Source: JACQGZ01 sp036004665 (lineage in GTDB: Bacteria > Sysuimicrobiota > Sysuimicrobiia > Sysuimicrobiales > Humicultoraceae). Taken from it: a DNA stretch of 64,000 nucleotides. The DNA lies in contig DASYRG010000048.1 in assembly GCA_036004665.1 (NCBI GenBank), positions 36,118-100,117 on the forward strand. Direction: 5' to 3'. The notes below the pieces were generated by a model. The model was not told where the DNA came from. It ran no database searches and saw nothing but the letters and a program-made list of their open reading frames with translations. Positions within the stretch are counted from its first letter, which is position 1. Every line of letters starts with the position of its first letter. Positions 52,633 to 60,886 of the stretch are shown here, one piece after another. Made by a program: the position numbers and the translations under genes.

Positions 52633-54345
52633 ATGGATGACGAGACCAGCGCCGCCCTGCGTGAACGGCGCGTTGCTCCCAACTTCATCACACAGATCAT
52701 CGACGAGGACCTGCGGCAGCGCCGGTACGCGACTGTGCGTACGCGCTTCCCGCCCGAGCCGAACGGGTACCTGCACATCGGCCACGCCAAGTCCATCTGT
52801 CTGAACTTCGGCCTGGCCCTCGACTACGGGGGCGAGTGCAACCTCCGCTTCGACGACACCAATCCCGAGACGGAGAGCGCCGAGTATGCCGAGGCGATCA
52901 AGAGGGACGTGCAGTGGCTGGGCTTTGCCTGGGCCCATGAACTCTACACCTCCGACTACTTCGACCGGCTCTATGAGTGCGCCGTCCGGTTGATTCGCGA
53001 CGGGAAGGCCTACGTGGACAGCCTCTCCGAGGAGGAGATCGGGGTCTACCGCGGCACGGTGACCGAGGCGGGGCGGCCCAGTCCCTTCCGCGAGCGCAGC
53101 ATCGAGGAGAACCTGGATCTCTTCCGGCGGATGCGCGCCGGGGAGTTCGAGGACGGCGCGCATGTCCTACGCGCCAAGATCGATCTGGCCAGCCGCAACA
53201 TGAAACTGCGCGACCCTATCCTGTACCGGATCGTTCACGCCGCCCACTACCACGCCGGAGGCGCCTGGTCGATCTACCCACTCTACGATTTCGCGCATCC
53301 CCTCTCCGACGCGTTCGAAGCCATCTCCCATAGCCTCTGCACGCTGGAATTTGAGAACAACCGGGCCATCTACGACTGGCTGCTGGAGCACCTCCGCGGG
53401 ACGTGCGGCATTCCGGCCGATCCCCGACCGTACCAGCACGAGTTCGCCCGGTTGAACGTCGACTACACCGTCCTCTCCAAGCGCAAACTCATCCGGCTCG
53501 TCGAGGGGGGGCACGTGCAGGCTTGGGACGATCCGCGCCTGCCCACGCTCTCCGGGCTGCGCCGTCGCGGCGTGACTCCGGAGGCGATTCGTGAGTTCGC
53601 CTACCGGATTGGGGTGGCCAAGGCCAATAGCCGGGTCGATCCGGGGATCCTTGAGGCCGCGATCCGCGACGACCTCAATCTGCGAGCACCGCGGATCCTC
53701 GCCGTCCTCAAGCCGCTCCTGGTCACGGTGACCAACTACCCGGAAGACACCGCAGAATCGCTCGAGGCCCCCTACTGGCCGCGCGACGTCGTCCGGGAGG
53801 GCTCACGGACGGTGCCCTTCTCCCGCCGGCTCTACATCGAACGGGACGACTTCCTCGAGGAGCCGCCCCAGGGCTTCCACCGCCTCATCCCCGGCGGGCG
53901 GGTGCGGCTGCGTCACGCCTACGTCATCCGCTGCGATGAGGTCGTCAGGCGTGACGGCGTCGTGTCCGAGCTGCGCTGCTCCTACGAGCCGGACACCCTG
54001 GGGGCACGACCCTCCGGAGGTCCGGTGAAGGGCACCATCCATTGGGTCTCAGCGGCGCACGCTGTCCGGGCGGAGATGCGCCTCTACAACCGCCTCCTGA
54101 CCACACCCGATCCCGAGACGGCCGACCGGGACATCACCGATCTGCTCAACCCGCAGTCGCTGGCCGTCCTGGCTGGATTCGTCGAACCCAGCGTGCTCGG
54201 GGACCCGCCGGAGACGCGCTATCAGTTCGAGCGGCTGGGCTACTTCTGGCGGGACGCGGATTCCCGACCCGACGCTCTCGTCTTCAACCGCATCGTCCCG
54301 CTGCGGGACTCCTGGGCCAGGGTGGAGGATCGAGCGAAGACCTAA
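52633..54345 (+). CDS. glnS: Glutaminyl-tRNA synthetase
   Basis: A 570-residue class I synthetase. RFPPEPNGYLHIGHAKS carries the HIGH motif and VLSKRKL is the KMSKS-type motif of GlnRS; FDDTNP and EFARLNVDYTVLSKR are GlnRS-like rather than GluRS-like. The C-terminal anticodon-binding beta barrels start near residue 345. It charges tRNA-Gln directly. Many bacteria outside Proteobacteria and Deinococcus lack it and use the GatCAB route, so presence here may reflect transfer. Confidence 0.95.
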   Translation: MDDETSAALRERRVAPNFITQIIDEDLRQRRYATVRTRFPPEPNGYLHIGHAKSICLNFGLALDYGGECNLRFDDTNPETESAEYAEAIKRDVQWLGFAWAHELYTSDYFDRLYECAVRLIRDGKAYVDSLSEEEIGVYRGTVTEAGRPSPFRERSIEENLDLFRRMRAGEFEDGAHVLRAKIDLASRNMKLRDPILYRIVHAAHYHAGGAWSIYPLYDFAHPLSDAFEAISHSLCTLEFENNRAIYDWLLEHLRGTCGIPADPRPYQHEFARLNVDYTVLSKRKLIRLVEGGHVQAWDDPRLPTLSGLRRRGVTPEAIREFAYRIGVAKANSRVDPGILEAAIRDDLNLRAPRILAVLKPLLVTVTNYPEDTAESLEAPYWPRDVVREGSRTVPFSRRLYIERDDFLEEPPQGFHRLIPGGRVRLRHAYVIRCDEVVRRDGVVSELRCSYEPDTLGARPSGGPVKGTIHWVSAAHAVRAEMRLYNRLLTTPDPETADRDITDLLNPQSLAVLAGFVEPSVLGDPPETRYQFERLGYFWRDADSRPDALVFNRIVPLRDSWARVEDRAKT

Positions 54346-54353
54346 AGATCGGG

Positions 54354-55616
54354 TTACTGCTGAAGGTACAGCTTGATCGGCTCGCCCTTGCCGTTCCCGA
54401 CGACGATGTCGAACTTCCCGTCCCCGTTGACGTCGCCGATCGCCGCGGACAGGCTCTGATCGATCACGGCTGGGAGATGCGCGGCCGTGATGTCGGTGAA
54501 GTGACCGATGCCGTCGTTCTCCCAGAGCCGGTTCTGGGCGCCCGCGAAGATGTGGTTGATGCCGTCAATGGTAGCGCCGGTGTCGCTGAGGTAGAAGAAG
54601 TCCACGACGCCGTCCGCGTTGGTGTCGATGACCTCGACCTCCTGGAAGGAGGCGTTCTGCACCGGCAGATTCGCCGTCACGTTGGTAAAAAACCCCAGCC
54701 CGTTATTCAGGAACAGCTGGCTCTGCCGCTGCCTGCTGACGACGATCAGCAGGTCCCGATCGCCGTCCCCGTCGATGTCCACGAGGGCGCCGTCGCGGCC
54801 GGAGAGGAGCTGGGCGGGCAGCCGGAGGCCCGTCTGATCGGTGAAGTGCCCGGAGCCGTCGTTCACCAGGATGAAGCTCTGCGCCCCGGCCGTACTGCCG
54901 TTGACGACGACGAGATCCTTGTCGCCGTCGCCGTCGATGTCCCCGGCGATGATGCCGGACGTCTGGTCCAGCCTGGCGGGCAGCCGCGGGAGTGTCTCGT
55001 CCGTGAAGGTGCCCTGCCCGTTGTTGATCCACAGCGTGTTCTGCGCGCCCCCGTCGGTGCAGACAGGCGGGGGGCACTCGTTCGCCTCGATGATGTCGAG
55101 ATCTCCGTCCCCATCCGCGTCAAACAGCGTGATGGAGATGGTGACGTCCGTGGTGCTGTCGCGCAACCCCCCGGTCTTCCGGGGCGCGAAGGAGCCCGTT
55201 CCGCTGTTGAACCTGGCCTTCTCGGGACCGAGGTTGACCCCTTCCACGAGGTCCCGGTCGGTGTCGCCGTCGAGATCGCCGAAGATCGTGTCGGTGCGGT
55301 CAAGGGATTCCCCGGCGCCGCCGGACTTGGGGAGCCGGAAGGTGCCCGTGCCGTCATTGCGCCAGAATTGGCTGGTGCGGCCGGTGCCGTTCAAGGTGCC
55401 ACGCGACACCCAGAGGTCGAGGTCGCCGTCCCGGTCGGTGTCCTCCAGTTCCACGTCAGTGACGAGAGTCGTGCTGTCGAGAGGGAAAGGAATACGAGAG
55501 GAGGCGTCAATAAAGACGCCTAGATCAGCTCTGTGGCTTGCTTGCCCAGGAGGAGCACTAGCTAAGACGAGCCCCAATCCCACGAACAAAAGGACCGTTC
55601 GGGTCCCCACCGCCAC
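54354..55616 (-). CDS. Secreted FG-GAP / VCBS-repeat protein
   Basis: A 420-residue exported protein with a signal peptide (MAVGTRTVLLFVGLGLVLASA). It has at least six calcium-loop repeats of the type DxDGDGDxDLxxxN (DADGDGDLDIIEANE, DIDGDGDKDLVVVNG, DVNGDGKFDIVVGNG), each preceding a [RW]xNDG-type strand, forming a beta-propeller. It probably binds calcium and acts in adhesion or as a surface scaffold. It converges with glnS, with 8 bp between stops. Confidence 0.9.
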   Translation of the reverse strand: MAVGTRTVLLFVGLGLVLASAPPGQASHRADLGVFIDASSRIPFPLDSTTLVTDVELEDTDRDGDLDLWVSRGTLNGTGRTSQFWRNDGTGTFRLPKSGGAGESLDRTDTIFGDLDGDTDRDLVEGVNLGPEKARFNSGTGSFAPRKTGGLRDSTTDVTISITLFDADGDGDLDIIEANECPPPVCTDGGAQNTLWINNGQGTFTDETLPRLPARLDQTSGIIAGDIDGDGDKDLVVVNGSTAGAQSFILVNDGSGHFTDQTGLRLPAQLLSGRDGALVDIDGDGDRDLLIVVSRQRQSQLFLNNGLGFFTNVTANLPVQNASFQEVEVIDTNADGVVDFFYLSDTGATIDGINHIFAGAQNRLWENDGIGHFTDITAAHLPAVIDQSLSAAIGDVNGDGKFDIVVGNGKGEPIKLYLQQ

Positions 55617-55947
55617 CCACTCCCCGAGCCGGGTCCCATGCCCCCACCCCTGGAGGCTGTGACCGCACCCACCGGCACCGTTTCAGAAACAACTATTATG
55701 CTGTGACCAGGTTCTTTCCCTCTTTCTGAAGGATGGAACTTCTGCCGCTGAACGATTGACCTTTCTTGCCACTCGAGAAGTTTACGAACGATCAACCGGA
55801 ACTTCTGGGAGGTCTCCCGCAGGGCGGCGCTTTTTCGCCCAGAGGCCCCCGGCATGGGCGGTTGGCGCCGTAGGACTGGGGCTAAAACCGAACGCCGGCT
55901 GTGCCGGCCCGGGCAGTCACGGCAGGCGTACGCTGCTCCGGTCGAGA
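55617..55947. other. Non-coding gap, no gene supported
   Basis: About 330 bases between two minus-strand genes, including an AT-richer patch near 55680-55770. Short frames on both strands show no family motif. It should hold the promoter of the FG-GAP gene, but I could not define one. Confidence 0.4.
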
Positions 55948-57354
55948 TCAGCCCAGCGTCGTTTCACCTTCTGCACTGCGAGGTGCTTCTCGGGCGGAAT
56001 AGAGCCGCCACTCCCCCGGGATGCCTTTCAGGTCATGCGTGCCGACCTCCTCGAATCGGATCCCGGAACCAGCCACCAAGTCCTTGACCGTCGACGACAC
56101 GAGGACCTGGCCCGCCCCCGCCAGGGCAGCCACCCGCGCCGCGATGTGCACGGCGATGCCGCCGACCCCACCATCCATCAACTCAATCTCGCCCGTGTGG
56201 ACGCCGGCCCGCACCGCCAGGCCGACCGGGTCGACGGCCGCCTGAATCGCCATCGAACAGCGGATCGCCCGCGCCGGGCCGTCGAAGGTCGCCAGGAACC
56301 CGTCGCCGGCGGTGTCCACCTCCCGTCCGCGGAAGCGTTGCAGCTCCTTCCGCACCAGCACCCGATGATGCTCCAGCAACGCGCGCCAGCGGTGGTCGCC
56401 GAGGGCGGCAGCCTGATGGCTGGACCCGACGATGTCGGTGAAGACCACGGTCGCCAGGATCCGGTCGGGCTCGGGCGCCGGCCGCACCCCCGTTATGAAT
56501 TCCTGGATCTCATCGGCGATCGCATCCGCATCGCCCACGTAGGGGAGGTGATCGACCCCGGGGACCTCGACATATCTGGCTCCCGGAATGCGCGCGGCGA
56601 TGTACCGGCTGGTGCCCGGCGGGCGGAAGGTGTCCCCGGCGCGGTGGAGGACGAGCGTGGGCACCTTGATCGTGGGCAGGATCTGCCGGATGTCGATCTG
56701 GACGTTCATCCGATAGTAGGCCAGGGCATTCCCGGGGGCCGATGAATACCGTTCGAGCCGCATCCACCAGCGCCGGAAATACTCGTCGCCCGCCGCGCTC
56801 GGCGCGAGCCGCGAGAGCACGGTCCCCTTCCCCCACTCGTACTCCAGCCCCCGCGACCACTCTTCCAGCCACTCTTCACTCCGGCCCCATGGGTAGTCGG
56901 CGTCTCCGCGGACACACGGGTAGGTGGCGTACAACACGAGGGCCGAGGTCCGCCCCGGGTAGGTCGCCGCGTACAGCGCCGCCATCGGCCCTCCCTGAGA
57001 GAGGCCGAAGATCGCGGCGCGCTTTGAGCCGACCGCTTCGACAACGGCGTTGACGTCGTCCATCTGCTGGTCCACCGTCGGGAGCTCGGGCGCCCGGTCG
57101 GAGAGACCCGTTCCCCGCGGGTCGAAGAGGATTAGACGGGCGAAGGAGGCCAGACGGCGCAGAAACGCCGCGCTCGAGGGCTCCTCCCACTGGTAGTCAA
57201 CATTGGTGAAGATGCCGGGGACTACAACCAGGTCAATGGCCGATTCCCCGACGACCTGGTAGGCGATGTGTACCGTTCCGCTTTTGACGTAGTGCGTCTC
57301 CGGGGTGTCCATCCGCGGTCCGGAGACGCTGCGCCGATCGTTCGAGGGGCTCAC
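55948..57354 (-). CDS. Alpha/beta hydrolase - class III adenylate cyclase fusion
   Basis: A 468-residue fusion (454 if ATG 57312 is used). Residues about 20-285 are an alpha/beta hydrolase: DPRGTGLS, the nucleophile elbow GLSQGGP and a late HLPY with the catalytic His. Residues about 300-460 are a cyclase homology domain: VFTDIVGSS with the first metal Asp and VDTAGDGFLATFD with the second. The transition-state Asn position reads GIAVHIAARV, so His replaces Asn, as in many members of this fusion family. It may make cAMP in response to a small ligand bound by the hydrolase domain. Confidence 0.9.
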   Translation of the reverse strand: MSPSNDRRSVSGPRMDTPETHYVKSGTVHIAYQVVGESAIDLVVVPGIFTNVDYQWEEPSSAAFLRRLASFARLILFDPRGTGLSDRAPELPTVDQQMDDVNAVVEAVGSKRAAIFGLSQGGPMAALYAATYPGRTSALVLYATYPCVRGDADYPWGRSEEWLEEWSRGLEYEWGKGTVLSRLAPSAAGDEYFRRWWMRLERYSSAPGNALAYYRMNVQIDIRQILPTIKVPTLVLHRAGDTFRPPGTSRYIAARIPGARYVEVPGVDHLPYVGDADAIADEIQEFITGVRPAPEPDRILATVVFTDIVGSSHQAAALGDHRWRALLEHHRVLVRKELQRFRGREVDTAGDGFLATFDGPARAIRCSMAIQAAVDPVGLAVRAGVHTGEIELMDGGVGGIAVHIAARVAALAGAGQVLVSSTVKDLVAGSGIRFEEVGTHDLKGIPGEWRLYSAREAPRSAEGETTLG

Positions 57355-57364
57355 CGCCGCCGGG

Positions 57365-57628
57365 TCAGCGCGTCCGGCGCCGTCCTTTCCGGTAGAGGGA
57401 CCGCAGTTCCTCCTTCGCGGCTTCGAGCCGCTGCCCTTGCTTCTTGGGAAGCGTCCGCCCCGCGCGATTGATGTAAAAGGTCAGCATCGACATCGCGGAG
57501 CGAAATGGGTCGCTCTTCCGCCGGCGGCTGCGCTCGGCCGACCGCTTGAGCGAGCGCGCGATACTGCGGGGATCCTCCTGGGTGAAGACGCCCTGTTCCA
57601 GATCCAGCGCATTGCTCGTCCGCGTCAC
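57365..57628 (-). CDS. DUF3175-family small basic protein
   Basis: An 87-residue protein. RTSNALDLEQGVFTQEDP, SIARSLKRSAERSRRRKSDP and SAMSMLTFYINRAGR are hallmarks of DUF3175. The frame upstream of GTG 57628 still reads KRWSQQ, which is conserved in the family, but no ATG, GTG or TTG is found further up before the family's usual start; an ATC sits there. Either translation begins at GTG 57628, slightly short, or the original start codon has been lost. Function unknown. Confidence 0.75.
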   Translation of the reverse strand: MTRTSNALDLEQGVFTQEDPRSIARSLKRSAERSRRRKSDPFRSAMSMLTFYINRAGRTLPKKQGQRLEAAKEELRSLYRKGRRRTR

Positions 57629-57674
57629 CTGCTGAGACCAACGCTTCCGCCTCGGCGCCGCGATGTGACGAGTC

Positions 57675-58096
57675 CTACTTCACGACGCGGAATCGAAGAT
57701 GTGTGACACCAGGGGACTCGATCACCCTTGTGCGTTCCAGTTCAATGTGCTTCGGCCCTGCACGGTCGAACAATTGGATCCCTTGACCGAAGAGTACGGG
57801 TACGAGGTGGATCTGAATTTCGTCAAGAAGGCCGGCTTTGATGTACTGCTGGACCGTCTCGGCTTCAATATCCTCGACTTCGCGCTCGACCGCATATGGC
57901 GGCGTGTCCCCACTCTCGCCTCGACCCTGACGATCGTAGTTGATCACGGTGAAGTCTAGGGCCAGGAGCGCAGCTAGTTCCCCAAACATCGGGTGCGAAT
58001 GGTCGCCAAGGGCACCAGCGACCAGGATACCGCCGGTCCCTTCCCTGACTGATCGAAGGCGATACCTGTGCCGTCTCTCGAAATTGCCTTTCTCAT
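57675..58096 (-). pseudogene. Chimeric remnant: alpha/beta hydrolase N-terminus joined to a RibD-C/DHFR-like tail
   Basis: ATG 58096 overlaps the stop of the SRPBCC gene and begins MRKAISRDGTGIAFDQSGKG, the start of a small alpha/beta hydrolase. A one-base deletion near 58043 breaks the frame. In the next frame it resumes ILVAGALGDHSHPMF, FTVINYDRQGRGESGDTPPY and EREVEDIEA. Immediately after that the same frame switches to ETVQQYIKAGLLDEIQIHLV and ends ESPGVTHLRFRVVK, the C-terminus of a RibD-C/DHFR-like reductase. The hydrolase catalytic core and the reductase N-terminus are both missing. It appears to be a fusion made by deletion between two genes. Confidence 0.75.
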
Positions 58097-58593
58097 CTTG
58101 CCTCTTTTGCCATCGTCTCGTCAGCCAGAAGCTCCTCGAGCCGGTCCATGGACTCTGCCGCCCCTGCCTCCATCCCTGACTTGAGCATCCCGTCGCGATC
58201 CTCCACCGTCTCGAAGAAGGCTCTGTCCGTCACCGTCGTCTTGCCGTCGCGCTCTTCGAGCGTCACCGTTTCCACCAGGATGTGACCCGGCAGACCTTCC
58301 CACTCAAAGGTGTAGACCAGGCGCTCCGGCGGCACGATCTCTCGATAGACGCCGTTGAACGCGGACTCGTTGCCGTCTTGCCCGCGGTGTACGAAACGCC
58401 ACACGCCACCCGGCCTCACGTCCATCTTGTCAACGGTAGTCTTATACTTCCTCGGCCCCCACCAATGTGGGATGAGTTTCGGATCCGTGAACGCTTTGAA
58501 GACGAGTTCACGCGGCGCGTCGAAGACGCGCGTGATGACGACCTCTCGATCCGACGGTAGCGTTACCGAGATGGTCCTTTTGGTGTCTGTCAT
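58093..58593 (-). CDS. SRPBCC (AHSA1-like) domain protein A
   Basis: A 166-residue AHSA1/START-like protein. ATG 58593 follows GGGGGAGG and overlaps the stop of protein B (ATGA). ITRVFDAPRELVFKAFTDP, HWWGPRKYKTTVDKMD, GVYREIVPPERLVYTFEW and the VTDRAFFETVEDRDGMLKSG helix define the family. These small domains bind hydrophobic ligands and usually accompany ArsR regulators, as here. Ligand unknown. Confidence 0.92.
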   Translation of the reverse strand: MTDTKRTISVTLPSDREVVITRVFDAPRELVFKAFTDPKLIPHWWGPRKYKTTVDKMDVRPGGVWRFVHRGQDGNESAFNGVYREIVPPERLVYTFEWEGLPGHILVETVTLEERDGKTTVTDRAFFETVEDRDGMLKSGMEAGAAESMDRLEELLADETMAKEAR

Positions 58594-59114
58594 GATGGCC
58601 TCCCCCTGAGTTCTTTCAGGCTCTCGGCGAGCTTGTCGAAGGATTCGTTCCAACCCGCTGCCGCGTTGTCGCGATCCGCGCCCGCCGGCAGGCCGGCGTG
58701 CCGCAGGGTGAGTTTGGTCTTGCCGTCATCGTCCTCGAACGTGACCGTGACCAGGAACTCTACCGGGTAGTCTGCGCTCAGCCCGTAATGCGAGGCGGGG
58801 ACGACGTTGCCGTTTTCATCGGCGAAGCTGTCGGTGTAGACGAGCCGCTCTATCGGAACGATCTCCCGATAGACACCGGTGCTCCAGAACTCCTGGCCCT
58901 CGGCCGATCGCATGCTGTTGAGATAGGTGCCGCCCTCGCGGAGATCGATCTTGCAGAACGGGGCCGTGAAGCCCTTCGGCCCCCACCAGCGCTTGAAGCG
59001 CTCAGGCTCCGTCCAGGCCTTCCAGACGAGCTCCCGTGGGGCGTCAAAGACACGCGTGATGAAGAGTTCCCCCTCCGCGGTCTTCGTGGCGGGACTACTT
59101 CCTTTTGTGCCCAT
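58590..59114 (-). CDS. SRPBCC (AHSA1-like) domain protein B
   Basis: A 174-residue paralogue of protein A. ATG 59114 lies in the end of the ArsR gene (20-base overlap) and follows AAGGAGGGAGAAG. FITRVFDAPRELVWKAWTEPE, KRWWGPKGFTAPFCKIDLREGG and GVYREIVPIERLVYTDSF are typical; a C-terminal GWNESFDKLAESL helix matches AHSA1 proteins. It is the second gene of an ArsR-AHSA1-AHSA1-hydrolase series of overlapping genes. Confidence 0.92.
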   Translation of the reverse strand: MGTKGSSPATKTAEGELFITRVFDAPRELVWKAWTEPERFKRWWGPKGFTAPFCKIDLREGGTYLNSMRSAEGQEFWSTGVYREIVPIERLVYTDSFADENGNVVPASHYGLSADYPVEFLVTVTFEDDDGKTKLTLRHAGLPAGADRDNAAAGWNESFDKLAESLKELRGRPS

Positions 59115-59448
59115 GTTTCTTCTCCCTCCTTTGCAGATCACGCAGGTAGTCATCTAAACGATCGAAGCTCTGCTCCCAGAACCGGCGATAGTGCTCCGCC
59201 CACTCGGTCACCTCCTTGAGCGGAGCTGCCTCGAGCCGGCAAGGCCGCCACTGCGCCCGGCGGCGGCGGGCAATCAGCCCGGCGCGTTGCAGCACCTTGA
59301 GGTGCTTGGAAATACCGGGAAGGCTCATGTCGAACGGCTCGGCCAGTTCGGTAACCGAGGCCTCGCCTCGGGCGAGGCGCGCGAGGATCGCGCGCCGGGT
59401 GGGATCGGCGAGGGCAGCGAAGGTGGCGCTGAGGCGATCAGGCGACAT
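59095..59448 (-). CDS. ArsR-family transcriptional regulator 1
   Basis: A 117-residue winged-helix regulator. ATG 59448 gives the family-like MSPDRLSATFAALADPTRRAILARL start. The recognition helix is in DMSLPGISKHLKVLQRAGLI. The C-terminus EQSFDRLDDYLRDL matches the ArsR subgroup (SdpR-like) that sits before AHSA1 genes and probably represses this operon. It has no arsenic-type Cys pair, so the effector is probably not a metal. Confidence 0.93.
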   Translation of the reverse strand: MSPDRLSATFAALADPTRRAILARLARGEASVTELAEPFDMSLPGISKHLKVLQRAGLIARRRRAQWRPCRLEAAPLKEVTEWAEHYRRFWEQSFDRLDDYLRDLQRREKKHGHKRK

Positions 59449-59720
59449 GAAACCCCTCGATCGCCGGCGGGATGTTCTGGTTGATCCGGAAGACGTTGTT
59501 CGGGTCGTAGCGACCCTTGATCGCCGCAAGCCGGTCCCAGGTCGCCCCCGGGTAGGCCTCGCGGATTCGCCCCTCGCCCTCGTCGCCGAGGAAGTTGACG
59601 TACGCGCCTGTGTCGCCCTGGCGCAGCGCCGCCGCGAAGGCGGTGACCCAGGCCGTCTGCGCCGCCTGCTCGTCGCGTCGCTCGTAGACGGCGGTGACGT
59701 TTGCGCATGTAATCGTTGAG
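59438..59720 (-). pseudogene. C-terminal (BBE) remnant of an FAD-linked oxidase
   Basis: A frame of about 90 residues reads TAWVTAFAAALRQGDTGAYV and then NFLGDEGEGRIREAYP, ending GATWDRLAAIKGRYDPNNVF and NQNIPP. This is the berberine-bridge (BBE) C-terminal segment of FAD-linked oxidases; the FAD-binding domain is missing. At its upstream side it joins directly to the tail of another ArsR gene (59700-59740). Its end overlaps the start of ArsR 1 by 11 bases. Confidence 0.8.
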
Positions 59721-59745
59721 ACGATCGAAGCTCTGTTCACAACAC
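59698..59745 (-). pseudogene. 3' remnant of a second ArsR-family gene
   Basis: In one minus-strand frame this stretch reads CEQSFDRLNDYMRK. That is nearly the C-terminus of ArsR 1 (EQSFDRLDDYLRDL at 59154-59190), and the DNA is also alike (both contain CAGAGCTTCGATCGT). The rest of the gene is gone and the end is fused out of frame to the BBE remnant. It shows that a paralogous ArsR gene once lay here. Confidence 0.65.
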
Positions 59746-59759
59746 CCTCCTTAAGAAGG

Positions 59760-59840
59760 AAAGGAACCGGAACGGGGGTCGAACCCGTCGCTCCTAGTCA
59801 GCCACCCCCGGGGTGCGCCCCTACACCACGGGTTCCCTTT
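59760..59840 (-). other. tRNA-like element 1 (degenerate)
   Basis: The minus strand has a GGGAACC end (59831-59837) complementary to GGTTCC at 59763-59768, a D-arm-like GGTG-TAGGGGCG-CACC and a T-arm-like ACGGG-TTCGACC-CCCGT. An anticodon stem cannot be formed and one or more extra bases lie between T arm and acceptor. It shares both ends with element 2. It is probably a tRNA pseudogene or a tRNA-derived repeat. Confidence 0.45.
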
Positions 59841-59889
59841 CCTCTCTTCGAGGCAACCTCGATGGTGTCGTTCAGTCCGCTGCCCGCCA

Positions 59890-60707
59890 TCACCGCTTCG
59901 CCGGCTCGGCGGCGGGCCCGAGAACCCTCTCGACGCCTACGCTGCCTGCGACCGCTCCCTCTGGCTCAAGGTCCGGTGGCTGCTCGGACTCGCCGCCCCC
60001 TCGCACACGCCGGAGCAGGACCGCGGCGCCGACAGCGAGCCCCGCTGCGACGACCGCGCTGATGGCCGCGTTCAGCTGCAGCGCCTGGGTGAACGCCTCG
60101 CGGGCTGCGTCGAGCAGTCCCACACCGAGCTGACCGCGAAGCTGCCCGGCCACCGCCAGGGCGCCGCCGAGGGTGTCCCGAGCAATCCCCGCTGCCTCTG
60201 GTGGGACACCGGCGGGGAGGGCGTCGGCCAGCCGGCTGCGGTACACGGCGGTGCCCACGCTGCCCAGGATCGCGATGCCGAGCGCTCCTCCGAGCTCGGC
60301 GGTAGTCTCCGAGATCCCCGAGGCCGCCCCGGCCCGCTCGGGCGGGGCTGCACCGATGATCAGGTCGATCGTCAGCGTGAACAATGGAGCGAGACCCAGG
60401 GAGGCGACGAATATCACGGTCACGAGGACCGCCAGGCCGGAGGATCCACCGATCTGAGCGAGTACCCCGAGGGCCAGGGCCGCCAGCACCAGGCCGGCAG
60501 CCATCACGAATGCCGGACGGACACGACGTGTCATCCGCGGGGCCAGCGTTGAGCCGACGATGAACGCGCCCATCGAGGGCGCGGTCCACAGACCCGCTTT
60601 CAACGGCGAAAGACCGAGCACGAGTTGCAGGTACTGCGGCAACAACAGGAAGTATCCGAACACCACGAAGATGCCGAGCATGTAGTGGGCGGGACGACTT
60701 CGTTCAT
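59890..60707 (-). pseudogene. Drug-exporter (MFS, DHA2-type) remnant lacking its N-terminal half
   Basis: An open frame of 263 residues (60681 to 59890) encodes the C-terminal helices of an EmrB/QacA-type exporter, beginning MLGIFVVFGYFLLLPQYLQ, which in full-length proteins lies around residue 270. Upstream, a start-like ATG at 60707 with AGGATC before it begins MNEVVPP, then joins out of frame to this segment. The first seven or so helices were therefore deleted. A palindromic operator survives upstream at 60794-60819. The truncated frame itself may be untranslated. Confidence 0.8.
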
Positions 60708-60793
60708 GACAGATCCTTTTTCCTCAATGACCACCGCTTCGTCGCCTCTTGGTTTGGCTGTAACGTCTTTTCACCGCCGAATTGTGATATTTT

Positions 60794-60819
60794 ACCGTAT
60801 GTTTAATTAACTATTTGGT
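60794..60819. promoter_or_regulatory. TetR/MarR-type palindromic operator ahead of the exporter remnant
   Basis: An imperfect 26-bp palindrome centred on TTAATTAA (60803-60810), flanked symmetrically by AT two bases further out and by ACC (60794-60796) and GGT (60817-60819) at the ends. It lies in an AT-rich gap of about 100 bp upstream of the exporter start, the normal place for repressor control of drug exporters. No TetR or MarR gene is nearby. Confidence 0.5.
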
Positions 60820-60886
60820 ATAGTAATGCCCGAGGCGACCACCTGTCAACGGGGCTTTCACCGAGTACTGTTCTTGGAGAAGGGAG

